A DNA stretch of 12,979 nt from Spirochaetales bacterium Spiro_01 (GTDB taxonomy: Bacteria; Spirochaetota; Spirochaetia; Sphaerochaetales; Sphaerochaetaceae): positions 1 through 12,979 of the forward strand of contig LVBC01000049.1 in NCBI GenBank assembly GCA_001604265.1, in the 5' to 3' direction. The notes beneath the pieces are model-generated. The model did no database searches. It was given only the letters and a program-made list of their open reading frames with translations, and had not been told where the DNA came from. Below, in pieces: positions 6,829 through 12,979 of this stretch. Each line of letters opens with the position of its first letter. Within the stretch, counting starts at the first letter, position 1. Both the position numbers and the translations under genes were made by a program.

Positions 6829-8354
6829 CTTTCACCTCCCTTCTCGAGCTTCCCACCCATCATCAGGGTACCGATATCCATTGTAGAAGCCCCACGTGGA
6901 AGGATGCCCATCAGCCTTCCATCGTAGATGACTGCGATGCGGTCGGATACCTGCAGTATCTCTTCGAGGTCGGCCGAGACGACGAGCACTGCTGTACCCT
7001 TCTTCCTGGCCTGGAGAATCTTGCTTCTCACATATTCGGAGGCGCCGACATCCAGACCTCGCGTCGGCTGGTTTGCAATGAGCACTTCAGGCTCGCTCTC
7101 GAGCTCGCGTGCAAGTATGACCTTCTGCTGGTTTCCTCCCGAAAGGGCCCGGGCCCTGTCGGAGCCACCATTTGCCTTTATCTGGTAGGAGGACCTGGCC
7201 CTCTCCCAGTTCTCTCTTATCTTCCTTGTCGAGATTATCGGGCCTCTCTTCAGGCTTCTGTCCTCGAGTCTCTTTACAATGAGGTTCTTCTCGAGCGACC
7301 AGTTGATCGCAAGACCTGTAGAGTGCCTGTCCTCCGGAATGTGGGATATCTTCTGTCCGATATAGAAGGCCGGTTCTCTGTTAGTTATGTCCTTGCCATC
7401 CAACTGGATCGAGCCCGAGGTCACCCTTCTCATGCCTGTGAGCACCTCGCAGAGCTCCTTCTGGCCATTTCCATCCACACCTGCAAGGCCGACTACCTCT
7501 CCTCTCCTGATATCGAGAGAGAAGTCGGAAAGCGCATCGACACCCTTGTCGTTCTTTGCAAAGATTCCTTTCAGGCTGAGCTTCACTTCGCCCGGCTGGG
7601 TATCCGGCTCTGGGAAGTCGAAGAGTACATCGCGTCCGACCATCATCCTGGAAAGGTCGCTTGTGGAGACATCTCCTCCGACGACCCTGTGCCCTATCAT
7701 CTTTCCATCCCTGAGTACTGTTACCTCATCGACGATGGATATTATCTCTTCAAGTTTATGTGTTATCAGGATTATGGACTTGCCATCATCCCTCATTCTT
7801 CTCAATGTCCGGAAGAACTCCTCGGTCTCCTGAGGAGTGAGTACTGCAGTTGGCTCATCGAGAATCAGTATGTCGCAGCCCATGTAGAGCTGTGTGAGTA
7901 TCTCGACCCTCTGCTGCTCTCCGATAGAAAGCTGCCATACCCTGCTGTAGGGATCGACTCCCATGTGGTACTTCTCCGAGAGTGCAGAGAGCTCTGAAGC
8001 TGTCTCCTTCGTATCCAGCAGGATTCCCCTTCTGGACCTCTTTCCAAGCATTACATTCTCGACAACAGTCAGCGGTCGGCAGAGCATGAAGTGCTGGTGG
8101 ACCATGCCGATTCCAAGCCCGATCGCTTCAAGCGGGGAGTTTATGTGCGCCTTTCTGCCGTTTATGAATATCTCGCCCTCTTCGGGCCTGTATAGTCCAT
8201 AAAGGACATTCATAAGTGTCGTCTTGCCAGCTCCATTCTCGCCAAGCAGGCCATGAATGGACCTTTCTCTGAGAGCGAAGTCCACCCTGTCGTTGGCGGC
8301 AACGCCACCGAAGACCTTTGTGATGCCCTTCATCTCGACAACCAGATTATCCAA
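6825..8354 (-). CDS. BMP-type purine/nucleoside ABC transporter, tandem ATPase subunit (YufO/NupO-like), TTG start
   Basis: This 509-residue protein carries two fused ABC domains. Domain 1 is complete: Walker A GENGAGKTT at 38-46, Q-loop Gln87 in HQHF, signature LSIGEQQR at 142-149, Walker B ILILDEP at 162-168 and switch His199. Domain 2 is degenerate, as in related sugar/nucleoside importers. Its Walker A position reads GVDGNGQKE (292-300), its signature LSGGNQQK (404-411) is intact, and its Walker B reads IANQPTRGLD, without the catalytic acid. It should power the two downstream permeases from the cytoplasmic face. The start codon is TTG, supported by GGAGGT exactly six bases upstream; no in-frame ATG gives a complete N-terminus. 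A 10-bp hairpin lies between it and the binding-protein gene. Confidence 0.95.
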   Translation of the reverse strand: MDNLVVEMKGITKVFGGVAANDRVDFALRERSIHGLLGENGAGKTTLMNVLYGLYRPEEGEIFINGRKAHINSPLEAIGLGIGMVHQHFMLCRPLTVVENVMLGKRSRRGILLDTKETASELSALSEKYHMGVDPYSRVWQLSIGEQQRVEILTQLYMGCDILILDEPTAVLTPQETEEFFRTLRRMRDDGKSIILITHKLEEIISIVDEVTVLRDGKMIGHRVVGGDVSTSDLSRMMVGRDVLFDFPEPDTQPGEVKLSLKGIFAKNDKGVDALSDFSLDIRRGEVVGLAGVDGNGQKELCEVLTGMRRVTSGSIQLDGKDITNREPAFYIGQKISHIPEDRHSTGLAINWSLEKNLIVKRLEDRSLKRGPIISTRKIRENWERARSSYQIKANGGSDRARALSGGNQQKVILARELESEPEVLIANQPTRGLDVGASEYVRSKILQARKKGTAVLVVSADLEEILQVSDRIAVIYDGRLMGILPRGASTMDIGTLMMGGKLEKGGER

Positions 8355-8366
8355 ATGAAAACCTCC
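8352..8366 (-). promoter_or_regulatory. strong ribosome binding site with TTG start for the ATPase gene
   Basis: On the minus strand GGAGGT (8361-8366) is followed by six bases and then TTG (8354-8352), which opens the MDNLVVEMKG N-terminus expected of this ATPase family. The near-perfect Shine-Dalgarno decides the start. A TTG here would lower translation relative to the neighbouring ATG starts. Confidence 0.75.
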
Positions 8367-8388
8367 GGAAAGTTCTCTAGATTATGAC

Positions 8389-8420
8389 AGAAAGCGGCCC
8401 GTTGAACGAAGCCGCTTTCT
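8389..8420 (-). promoter_or_regulatory. intra-operon stem-loop between binding protein and ATPase genes
   Basis: AGAAAGCGGC and GCCGCTTTCT form a perfect 10-bp stem around a 12-base loop, which itself contains CGTT-G-AACG. It begins 20 bases after the stop of the binding-protein gene and ends 34 bases before the TTG of the ATPase gene. On the transcribed strand it is followed by GTCATAATC rather than a U-tract, so full rho-independent termination is unlikely. Such hairpins after binding-protein genes commonly protect the upstream mRNA from 3' decay or attenuate read-through, which lets the binding protein outnumber the membrane parts. Confidence 0.7.
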
Positions 8421-8440
8421 CCCTATGCAAATTGACTGTC

Positions 8441-9451
8441 TCAGACCTGAGGAAGAGCAATCTCGTTCTTACCGAGCTTGTCGAGTACTTCTGCGATCTT
8501 TGCCTTTGCTGCATCGTCGAGATATCCCTTTGGGTCGTTGATGCTGGTCATCGAAAGGCCACCATTCTCGACGTTGATCATGATGCAGGCCTCCTTTCCC
8601 TCCTTGAAGAAGGAACCGTCCTTGATGGTACCGAAGATCGTCTCGAGAGCGTTTGCCCACTCATACTGGAGACCGGAGAGAACGTTCTGTGGAGCGAGTG
8701 AACGCTGATCCTCTACGTTGCCGAGAACGTACTGGTTCTTCTCCTTGGCAGCATTGACAACACCAAGACCGATACCGTCACCGGAGTGCCAGATCACATC
8801 TACGCCACTGTCGTACATGCCGACTGCAGCTTCGTAGGCGCCTGCTGTATCGTTCCAGTCGCCAGTGTAGACCTCCTGGATGTCGATGTTCGCATTGACG
8901 GACTTTGCACCGGCCTTGAAGCCTTCGTGACCACGTGTGATCTCAGAGCCCATACCGCCACCGATGACACCGACCTTTCCGGTCTTGGAGGCGAGAGCTG
9001 CTGTGACGCCCATCAGGTATCCACCAGCCTCGAGCTGTACATCGTATCTGGTCATGTTGGCAGCATCGTACATACCGCAGCCGAGGAGGAATGCGACCTT
9101 CTCATACATTGCAGCGACCTTCTTTACAGGGTCGGAGAACTGGAAACCGTGACCGATGACGACATCGTAGCCGTTGTCTGCATATTCGATCAGGGCCGGC
9201 TCGATATCGGCAACATCGTATACGCCCTCGACAACTCTGAGCTCGATCTCGTCAGAGTGCTTTGCCTCATACTCCTTCATACCTCTGTACATTGCCTGGT
9301 TGAAGGATACATCATCGCTCTTGCCAGGAAGGATGAGAGCGACCTTGAGCTTCTTTGCAGCTGCTGGAGCTGAGCTTTCAGATGAACCAGCTGCGAAAAC
9401 AGCAGTGATTACAAGTGCCATGACAAGCACGATTGAAACAATTCTTTTCAT
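8441..9451 (-). CDS. BMP family (PnrA/BmpA-like) purine nucleoside-binding protein of ABC transporter
   Basis: This 336-residue extracytoplasmic binding protein has a signal peptide (MKRIV, hydrophobic core to about residue 18, likely cut after VFA, residue 20). The mature protein opens with a Ser/Ala-rich linker and then KVALILPGKSDDVSFNQAMYRGM (36-58), the usual first strand and ligand region of the family. Later blocks are GYDVVIGHGFQFSDPV (94-109), GKVGVIGGGMGSEITRGHEGFKAGAK (158-183), VYTGDWND (194-201) and DVIWHSGDGIGLG (218-230). Most BMP proteins are lipoproteins, but no lipobox Cys is present; the export site looks like signal peptidase I. The start is ATG 9451 with GGAGGT six bases upstream. 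An in-frame ATG at 9529 would add 26 residues before the signal and is rejected. The family binds nucleosides, and the context suggests purines. Confidence 0.94.
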   Translation of the reverse strand: MKRIVSIVLVMALVITAVFAAGSSESSAPAAAKKLKVALILPGKSDDVSFNQAMYRGMKEYEAKHSDEIELRVVEGVYDVADIEPALIEYADNGYDVVIGHGFQFSDPVKKVAAMYEKVAFLLGCGMYDAANMTRYDVQLEAGGYLMGVTAALASKTGKVGVIGGGMGSEITRGHEGFKAGAKSVNANIDIQEVYTGDWNDTAGAYEAAVGMYDSGVDVIWHSGDGIGLGVVNAAKEKNQYVLGNVEDQRSLAPQNVLSGLQYEWANALETIFGTIKDGSFFKEGKEACIMINVENGGLSMTSINDPKGYLDDAAKAKIAEVLDKLGKNEIALPQV

Positions 9452-9483
9452 GTTCGGACCTCCGACATTAACTTTATAGAACC

Positions 9484-9513
9484 TTTTTAGTTCGTTTTTT
9501 GCAGTCGTTTCAA
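9484..9513 (-). promoter_or_regulatory. candidate promoter of the transporter part of the cluster
   Basis: In the 147-bp gap between xdhC and the binding-protein gene, the minus strand carries TTGAAA (9508-9513), an 18-bp spacer and TAAAAA (9484-9489). This would place the transcript start about 25 bases before the ATG at 9451. The -35 fits well and the -10 only partly. The gap is clearly more AT-rich than the surrounding genes and is the longest non-coding stretch of the cluster inside the window, so a separate promoter here is reasonable. No purine riboswitch fold or terminator was recognised in the gap. Confidence 0.4.
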
Positions 9514-9598
9514 TCACAAAAGAAGACAATGAGAAAAATAAGAAAGTATTTGAGCCGTATTCTTCAATTCGCTGTCACATCCACATCTGATATACAGT

Positions 9599-10075
9599 TC
9601 ATGCCATATGTGTCGAATTGTCTGCCGCATCTCTGATCGCATCCACTATCTGCTGGTAGCCAGTACAGCGGCATATGTTTCCACTTATCGCCCTTCTTAT
9701 CTCCTCCTCGGTAGGGTCAGGATTCTCGGCAAGCAGTGCATAGGCCGACATTATCATCCCGGGAGAGCAGAAGCCGCATTGGATCGCACCGTGCCTTATG
9801 AATGCCTTCTGCAGTCTTGAAAGTTCGCCATTTTCCTCGATTCCCTCGATCGTGGTTATCCTGCGGCCATTTGCCGAGAGTGCTAGGTACAGGCAGCTGT
9901 TGACCGAAATCCCATCGACAAGGACCGTGCAGGCTCCGCAATCTCCCTCTCCACAGCCCTCCTTCGTTCCTGTGAGGTGCAGTACCTCCCTGAGGAAGTG
10001 GAGCAGTGTCATGTCATCCTCTACAAGCCCCTCGAACCTTTTGCCATTTACAGTACAAACAAGCTTCTGGCTCAT
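9599..10075 (-). CDS. xdhC: xanthine dehydrogenase-type molybdenum hydroxylase, 2Fe-2S subunit
   Basis: This 158-residue protein is of normal length for the small subunit of three-part molybdenum hydroxylases. The N-terminal plant-type ferredoxin fold binds one 2Fe-2S cluster through Cys41, Cys46, Cys49 (CGEGDCGAC) and Cys61. The C-terminal four-helix domain binds the second through Cys100 and Cys103 (CGFC) and Cys135 and Cys137 (CRC). All eight ligands are present. It passes electrons from the molybdenum centre to the FAD subunit. The start is ATG 10075, with GGAGGT six bases upstream, and it overlaps the stop of the FAD-subunit gene by 4 bp. The frame extends to an ATG at 10147, but those extra 24 residues only repeat the end of xdhB in another frame. 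The Mo, FAD, Fe-S gene order matches E. coli xdhABC. Confidence 0.95.
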   Translation of the reverse strand: MSQKLVCTVNGKRFEGLVEDDMTLLHFLREVLHLTGTKEGCGEGDCGACTVLVDGISVNSCLYLALSANGRRITTIEGIEENGELSRLQKAFIRHGAIQCGFCSPGMIMSAYALLAENPDPTEEEIRRAISGNICRCTGYQQIVDAIRDAADNSTHMA

Positions 10076-10812
10076 CTTGAAACCTCCTCTACAAGTCTCT
10101 CGAGGAGATTGCGAACTACAGCTCTCCTGTATTCGGCACTCCCCCATCTGTCATCTATTGGAGATATCTCACCCATCAGAGTATCCTTGGCCCTCTCGAT
10201 TCCTTCGCCTCTTGAAAGCACCTCCGATGTCCTGCTGCACAGGACTACCTTCGGAGCGCAGGAGCCTACAGCTACACGATAAACTCCATCACGATTCGAG
10301 ACTGCAATGCTCACAGAGGAGACTGCCAGGGCAGTTCTCTTTCCGACCTTCCTGAAAGCAGATCTGACCTTCTCGTCCTTTCTGAAGACAAAGCGGACAA
10401 TGAGGTCATCCTCCATGACGATCTCGGGATCGAGTACGAGTATCGGTGCGATCATATCGGAGGCAGGCGATGCCGAGGCGTAGTTTCCTCCGATCGAGCC
10501 CCTGTTCCTTATCTGTGGACCTCCTATCTCCCTTGCAGAAAGATAGAGTGCACCAAGGTATCTCTTCACAGCAGGGTGCTTCTCTATCTGGGAAAAGGAG
10601 CAGGCAGAGCCAATGCTGATTGTCTCCTCATCCTCATCTATTCTGTGCAGCTCCTCTATCCTCTCGAGACTGACAAGGTCCTGTGCAATTCGCTTTCCAT
10701 TGTAGTGGTCGACAAGCAGTACTGTACCGCCACAGAGATAGGAGCCACCTGTGCTTCTTCTAGCTGCGACAGCCTCAGCTATGGTAGTCGGGTAATGAAG
10801 TCTGAAATCCAT
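10072..10812 (-). CDS. xdhB: xanthine dehydrogenase-type molybdenum hydroxylase, FAD-binding subunit (compact)
   Basis: This 246-residue protein belongs to the FAD-binding family of molybdenum hydroxylases. FAD contacts are visible at CGGTVLL (28-34) and in the strongly conserved block IGGPQIRNRGSIGGNYASASPASD (96-119). The C-terminal CO-dehydrogenase-flavoprotein-like domain ends in ISPIDDRWGSAEYRRAVVRNLLERL (217-240). It oxidises the iron-sulfur subunit and hands electrons to NAD+ or another acceptor. Family members are usually about 280-295 residues. Here the stretch between IVMED (131-135) and RKVGKRTALAVSSVS (154-168) is short, lacking the usual 'g.R.vp..dFf.g..' loop. It begins one base after the xdhA stop, with AGGAGG just upstream of the ATG, and its end overlaps xdhC. 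Confidence 0.93.
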   Translation of the reverse strand: MDFRLHYPTTIAEAVAARRSTGGSYLCGGTVLLVDHYNGKRIAQDLVSLERIEELHRIDEDEETISIGSACSFSQIEKHPAVKRYLGALYLSAREIGGPQIRNRGSIGGNYASASPASDMIAPILVLDPEIVMEDDLIVRFVFRKDEKVRSAFRKVGKRTALAVSSVSIAVSNRDGVYRVAVGSCAPKVVLCSRTSEVLSRGEGIERAKDTLMGEISPIDDRWGSAEYRRAVVRNLLERLVEEVSR

Positions 10813-10813
10813 A

Positions 10814-12886
10814 CTAGCTCCTCCTTACAAGCTGCTCCCGGTCGATAGGCAGCTTCGTTATACTTATATCCGGATAGAGCTGGTTCACAGCTGCAACTAT
10901 TGCAGGTGCAGTCGCCACAGTCGAGCACTCTGCAACACCCTTCGCTCCGAAAGGCCCCTGCTCGTCATAGGCATCCACATTCTCATTCTCCAGGTGCGGT
11001 GCATCCAGGGCCGTCGGCATCACATAGCTGTTGAGGCTGTTCTCCATCGAGATTCCATTTCTGTATCTTATCTCCTCCGATAGAGCGTAGCCTGAGGACA
11101 TCACAATTCCTCCGAAGGCCTGACCTGAAAGCATCGTCGGATTTATGACCTTTCCTGTCTCTGTCACATTGTAGAAGTTTACAAGAGAAATCTCGCCAGT
11201 ATCGCGGTCGACTTTAAGCTTCACACCCTGGACCATGAATGAGAAGAAGGCGTGAACGCCCTTGCCGGAAACCTCTGGGAAGGAGTACTTCGACTCCTCT
11301 CTTCTCGAACCGTTCTCCTTCAGCCGGGCTACTGCCCTGAGAATCGCATTTCCGGCAACGAAGGTGCTTCTGCTGGCCGCAGTCGAGCCGCTGTTGCCCT
11401 GATTCTCGGTAATTCCCATGACCATATCGATATTCTCGAATGGGACCTCGAGTGCCTCAGCTGCGATCATTGCAAGTGCAGTCTGGCTTCCCTGCCCGAT
11501 ATCGACAAGGCTGGTCGATACCCTGTAGTGGTCATCATCCAACCTTTCTACGGCACAGTAGCAGTCATCCGGGACGTTCTTTCCCATTCCACTGCTCATC
11601 ATGCCGGCAGCGATACCGTATCCAAAGCCCTCCTCAGGGTGGTTCTTCATCTCATCATAGAAGGCACTCTTGCCAAAGAGCTCAAGGGCCCTGTCGAAGT
11701 CGGTGCAGTGCTCCATCACACCACCCATGCTTCCCTCTTCTCCTCGGTGTATCGCATTTATCTTCCTTATCTCCAGAGGGTCCATTCCAAGCTCTCTGGC
11801 GGCCCTGTTGAGGAAGGTCTCGATTCCTATTGCGCTCTGCGGTGCACCGAAGCCTCTCATTGCAGATGCAGGTGCGTGGTTCGTATATACCAGATGTCCA
11901 TCCAGCTTCACTGAAGGTATCAGATAGGGGCCACTCATGTGCTCGAGGCCAAGGCCGAGAACTGCAGGGCCGAGGATGGCATAGGCACCAGTATCCAGGC
12001 ACATGTAACCCTTCAGGGCAACAAGCCTTCCATCGTTTCTGAAGCCGACCTTGACCTTGACGATTCCGGGATGTCTCTTCATGCCATAGCGGATGTTCTC
12101 CTCTCTTGTGAAGACTATCCTTGCAGGGCGACCTGTGAAGTGGGTCGCAATTGCTGCATAGATCTGGCTTGTGTTCCCGTCCTTTCCACCGAAGGCACCT
12201 CCGACACAGCCTGCGCGACTTGTGACCTTGTCCTCGTCCAGGCCGAGAACAGAGACTATCGTGTGCTTATCCTGCCAGGCATTCTGTGTGGATGCGATGA
12301 GAGAAAGGCGCCCCTTCTCATCGATATATGTGAAGGAGGCCTCGTTCTCCATGAAGCCGTGGCACTGCATCGGCATTCTGAAGGTCTCCTCGTAGACTAT
12401 GTCGCTCTCTTCGAAGCCCCTCTCGACATCCCCCTTGCTGCTGTGGAATTCCGAGCAGAGATTGCCCTTCTCGAAGAGCCTTGGAGCATTATCGTCCAGC
12501 GCTCTGTCCCAGTCGTCGACGATCTCGAGCTTCTCGAGCACGATCCTGACCTGGGATGCAAGCTTTCTTGAAAGCGCGAGCGATGGGCTTGCGATCATGG
12601 CCACAGGCTCTCCATAGTAGCGGATGTGCTCCGAAGCAAAGACTGGCTGGTCGTTCATGACGCTCGGAATCAGATTGGAGTGCAGGTTCCGCGCAGTGAA
12701 GCAGAAGCAGCCCTCCGGCAGGTGTGGTACATCCACGGATATGAGCCTGGCATGGGCCTCCCTGGCTCTGACAAGAACACACTCCAGCATGTTCTCCATA
12801 TGGTAGTCGCCGCTGTACATTGCCCTTCCGCGGGCCTTGAGCTCAGCATCTACCCTTTCAACGGATCTTCCTATTATGTTGTCCAT
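10814..12886 (-). CDS. xdhA: xanthine dehydrogenase-type molybdenum hydroxylase, molybdopterin-binding subunit (compact)
   Basis: This 690-residue catalytic subunit is predicted to hydroxylate hypoxanthine/xanthine or a similar N-heterocycle at a Mo-molybdopterin centre. The N-terminal GRSVERVDAELKARGRAMYSGD fits the aldehyde oxidase/xanthine dehydrogenase a/b-hammerhead domain. Cofactor and active-site blocks are STQN with Gln201, GGAFGGKD (229-236), AMRGFGAPQ with Arg344, DIGQGSQT (462-469), SGSTAASRST (499-508) and KGVAE with the presumed base Glu653. Two features are odd: Asp236 where bovine enzyme has Glu802 (from memory), and Ala before Glu653 where GVGE is usual. The subunit is also shorter than the roughly 750 residues common in the family, with a gap near residues 520-540. 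The start ATG 12886 has no clear Shine-Dalgarno. It heads the visible part of the purine cluster. The substrate is inferred from context. Confidence 0.92.
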   Translation of the reverse strand: MDNIIGRSVERVDAELKARGRAMYSGDYHMENMLECVLVRAREAHARLISVDVPHLPEGCFCFTARNLHSNLIPSVMNDQPVFASEHIRYYGEPVAMIASPSLALSRKLASQVRIVLEKLEIVDDWDRALDDNAPRLFEKGNLCSEFHSSKGDVERGFEESDIVYEETFRMPMQCHGFMENEASFTYIDEKGRLSLIASTQNAWQDKHTIVSVLGLDEDKVTSRAGCVGGAFGGKDGNTSQIYAAIATHFTGRPARIVFTREENIRYGMKRHPGIVKVKVGFRNDGRLVALKGYMCLDTGAYAILGPAVLGLGLEHMSGPYLIPSVKLDGHLVYTNHAPASAMRGFGAPQSAIGIETFLNRAARELGMDPLEIRKINAIHRGEEGSMGGVMEHCTDFDRALELFGKSAFYDEMKNHPEEGFGYGIAAGMMSSGMGKNVPDDCYCAVERLDDDHYRVSTSLVDIGQGSQTALAMIAAEALEVPFENIDMVMGITENQGNSGSTAASRSTFVAGNAILRAVARLKENGSRREESKYSFPEVSGKGVHAFFSFMVQGVKLKVDRDTGEISLVNFYNVTETGKVINPTMLSGQAFGGIVMSSGYALSEEIRYRNGISMENSLNSYVMPTALDAPHLENENVDAYDEQGPFGAKGVAECSTVATAPAIVAAVNQLYPDISITKLPIDREQLVRRS

Positions 12887-12893
12887 AGAGATA

Positions 12894-12899
12894 GTTATA
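12894..12899 (-). promoter_or_regulatory. possible -10 box of xdhA implying a very short or absent leader
   Basis: TATAAC on the minus strand lies seven bases before the xdhA ATG, and no Shine-Dalgarno is visible. If used, transcription would start at or next to the ATG, giving a leaderless mRNA. The hexamer at the proper -35 distance (ATGCCA, 12917-12922) is poor, so this is weak evidence. A promoter beyond the window's right edge is equally possible. Confidence 0.25.
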
Positions 12900-12920
12900 G
12901 CCTAGATTTAAAATAATGGC

Positions 12921-12939
12921 ATTAGACAAAAGTCTGAAT
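12921..12939. promoter_or_regulatory. operator-like inverted repeat upstream of xdhA
   Basis: ATTAGACAAAAGTCTGAAT contains AGAC and GTCT arms around AAAA, with ATT/AAT extensions offset by one base. It lies 35 bp before the xdhA start in AT-rich DNA, where a regulator of the purine genes could bind. It is short and imperfect. Confidence 0.25.
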
Positions 12940-12979
12940 AATGGGTCAGCACTCCTCTTCAAGGAGTCTTCTCTCCTCC

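Noticed and set aside
6804..7997. 397-codon open frame on the plus strand, antisense to the transporter ATPase
   Set aside because: The opposite strand encodes an intact double ABC ATPase; the antisense translation is low-complexity and family-less.
9452..9529. Upstream start giving 26 more residues on the BMP binding protein
   Set aside because: It would bury the signal peptide; the ATG at 9451 has GGAGGT six bases upstream.
9452..9598. Purine riboswitch or PurR box upstream of the binding-protein gene
   Set aside because: No purine aptamer pattern (P1 helix with two kissing loops) could be traced. Two CGAAC-containing motifs resemble half of the Bacillus PurBox, but one overlaps the ribosome binding site and the pair is not in the expected arrangement.
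10076..10147. Upstream start giving 24 more residues on the 2Fe-2S subunit
   Set aside because: The extension overlaps the conserved end of xdhB in another frame, and the ATG at 10075 has a strong ribosome binding site and coupling overlap.
12951..12967. ACTCCT-CTTCA-AGGAGT hairpin near the right edge
   Set aside because: The stem is only 6 bp with no T-run on either side, so it does not qualify as a terminator, and an upstream gene is not visible.

Overview
The window looks like chromosomal DNA of a host- or gut-associated anaerobe of moderate GC content. The best lineage hint is the solute-binding protein at 8441-9451. Its leader ends in an 'FAAGSSES'-type signal-peptidase-I site with no lipobox cysteine, a style I associate with spirochaetes of the Sphaerochaeta group. 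This is inferred from one gene, so the assignment is tentative. No mobile element, rRNA, tRNA or CRISPR array was seen.

The left end (1-1014, minus strand) holds the start of a ketopantoate reductase-like gene, cut by the window edge, and a complete hemolysin III/PAQR-type membrane protein. A 128-bp divergent intergenic region follows, with a TATAAT box and two copies of a near-palindromic 14-mer. On the plus strand come a DUF1836 (YkrK-like) putative regulator and, overlapping it by 4 bp, an N-acetylneuraminate-lyase-type aldolase that ends at 2533.

The rest (12886 down to 2534, minus strand) reads as one tightly packed purine cluster. In transcription order it holds: a three-subunit molybdenum hydroxylase of the xanthine dehydrogenase type (xdhA, xdhB, xdhC); a 147-bp gap with a candidate promoter; a BMP-family purine/nucleoside ABC importer (binding protein, double ATPase with a TTG start, two permeases); a small uncharacterised lipoprotein translationally coupled to the last permease; and adenine deaminase. 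Four junctions overlap or nearly touch in the ATGA style, and a 10-bp hairpin sits between the binding protein and the ATPase genes. The implied route is import of purines or nucleosides, deamination of adenine to hypoxanthine, and hydroxylation of hypoxanthine/xanthine. This could serve salvage, nitrogen acquisition or purine fermentation.

The adenine deaminase and the aldolase converge with stop codons that abut exactly (TGA|TCA), with no room for a terminator. Other points worth a second look are the compact XdhA and XdhB subunits, unusual residues at two conserved active-site positions of XdhA, the orphan lipoprotein, and the duplicated operator-like palindrome. No wholly new system is evident. 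The parts are known families in a coherent purine-utilisation arrangement with some atypical details.
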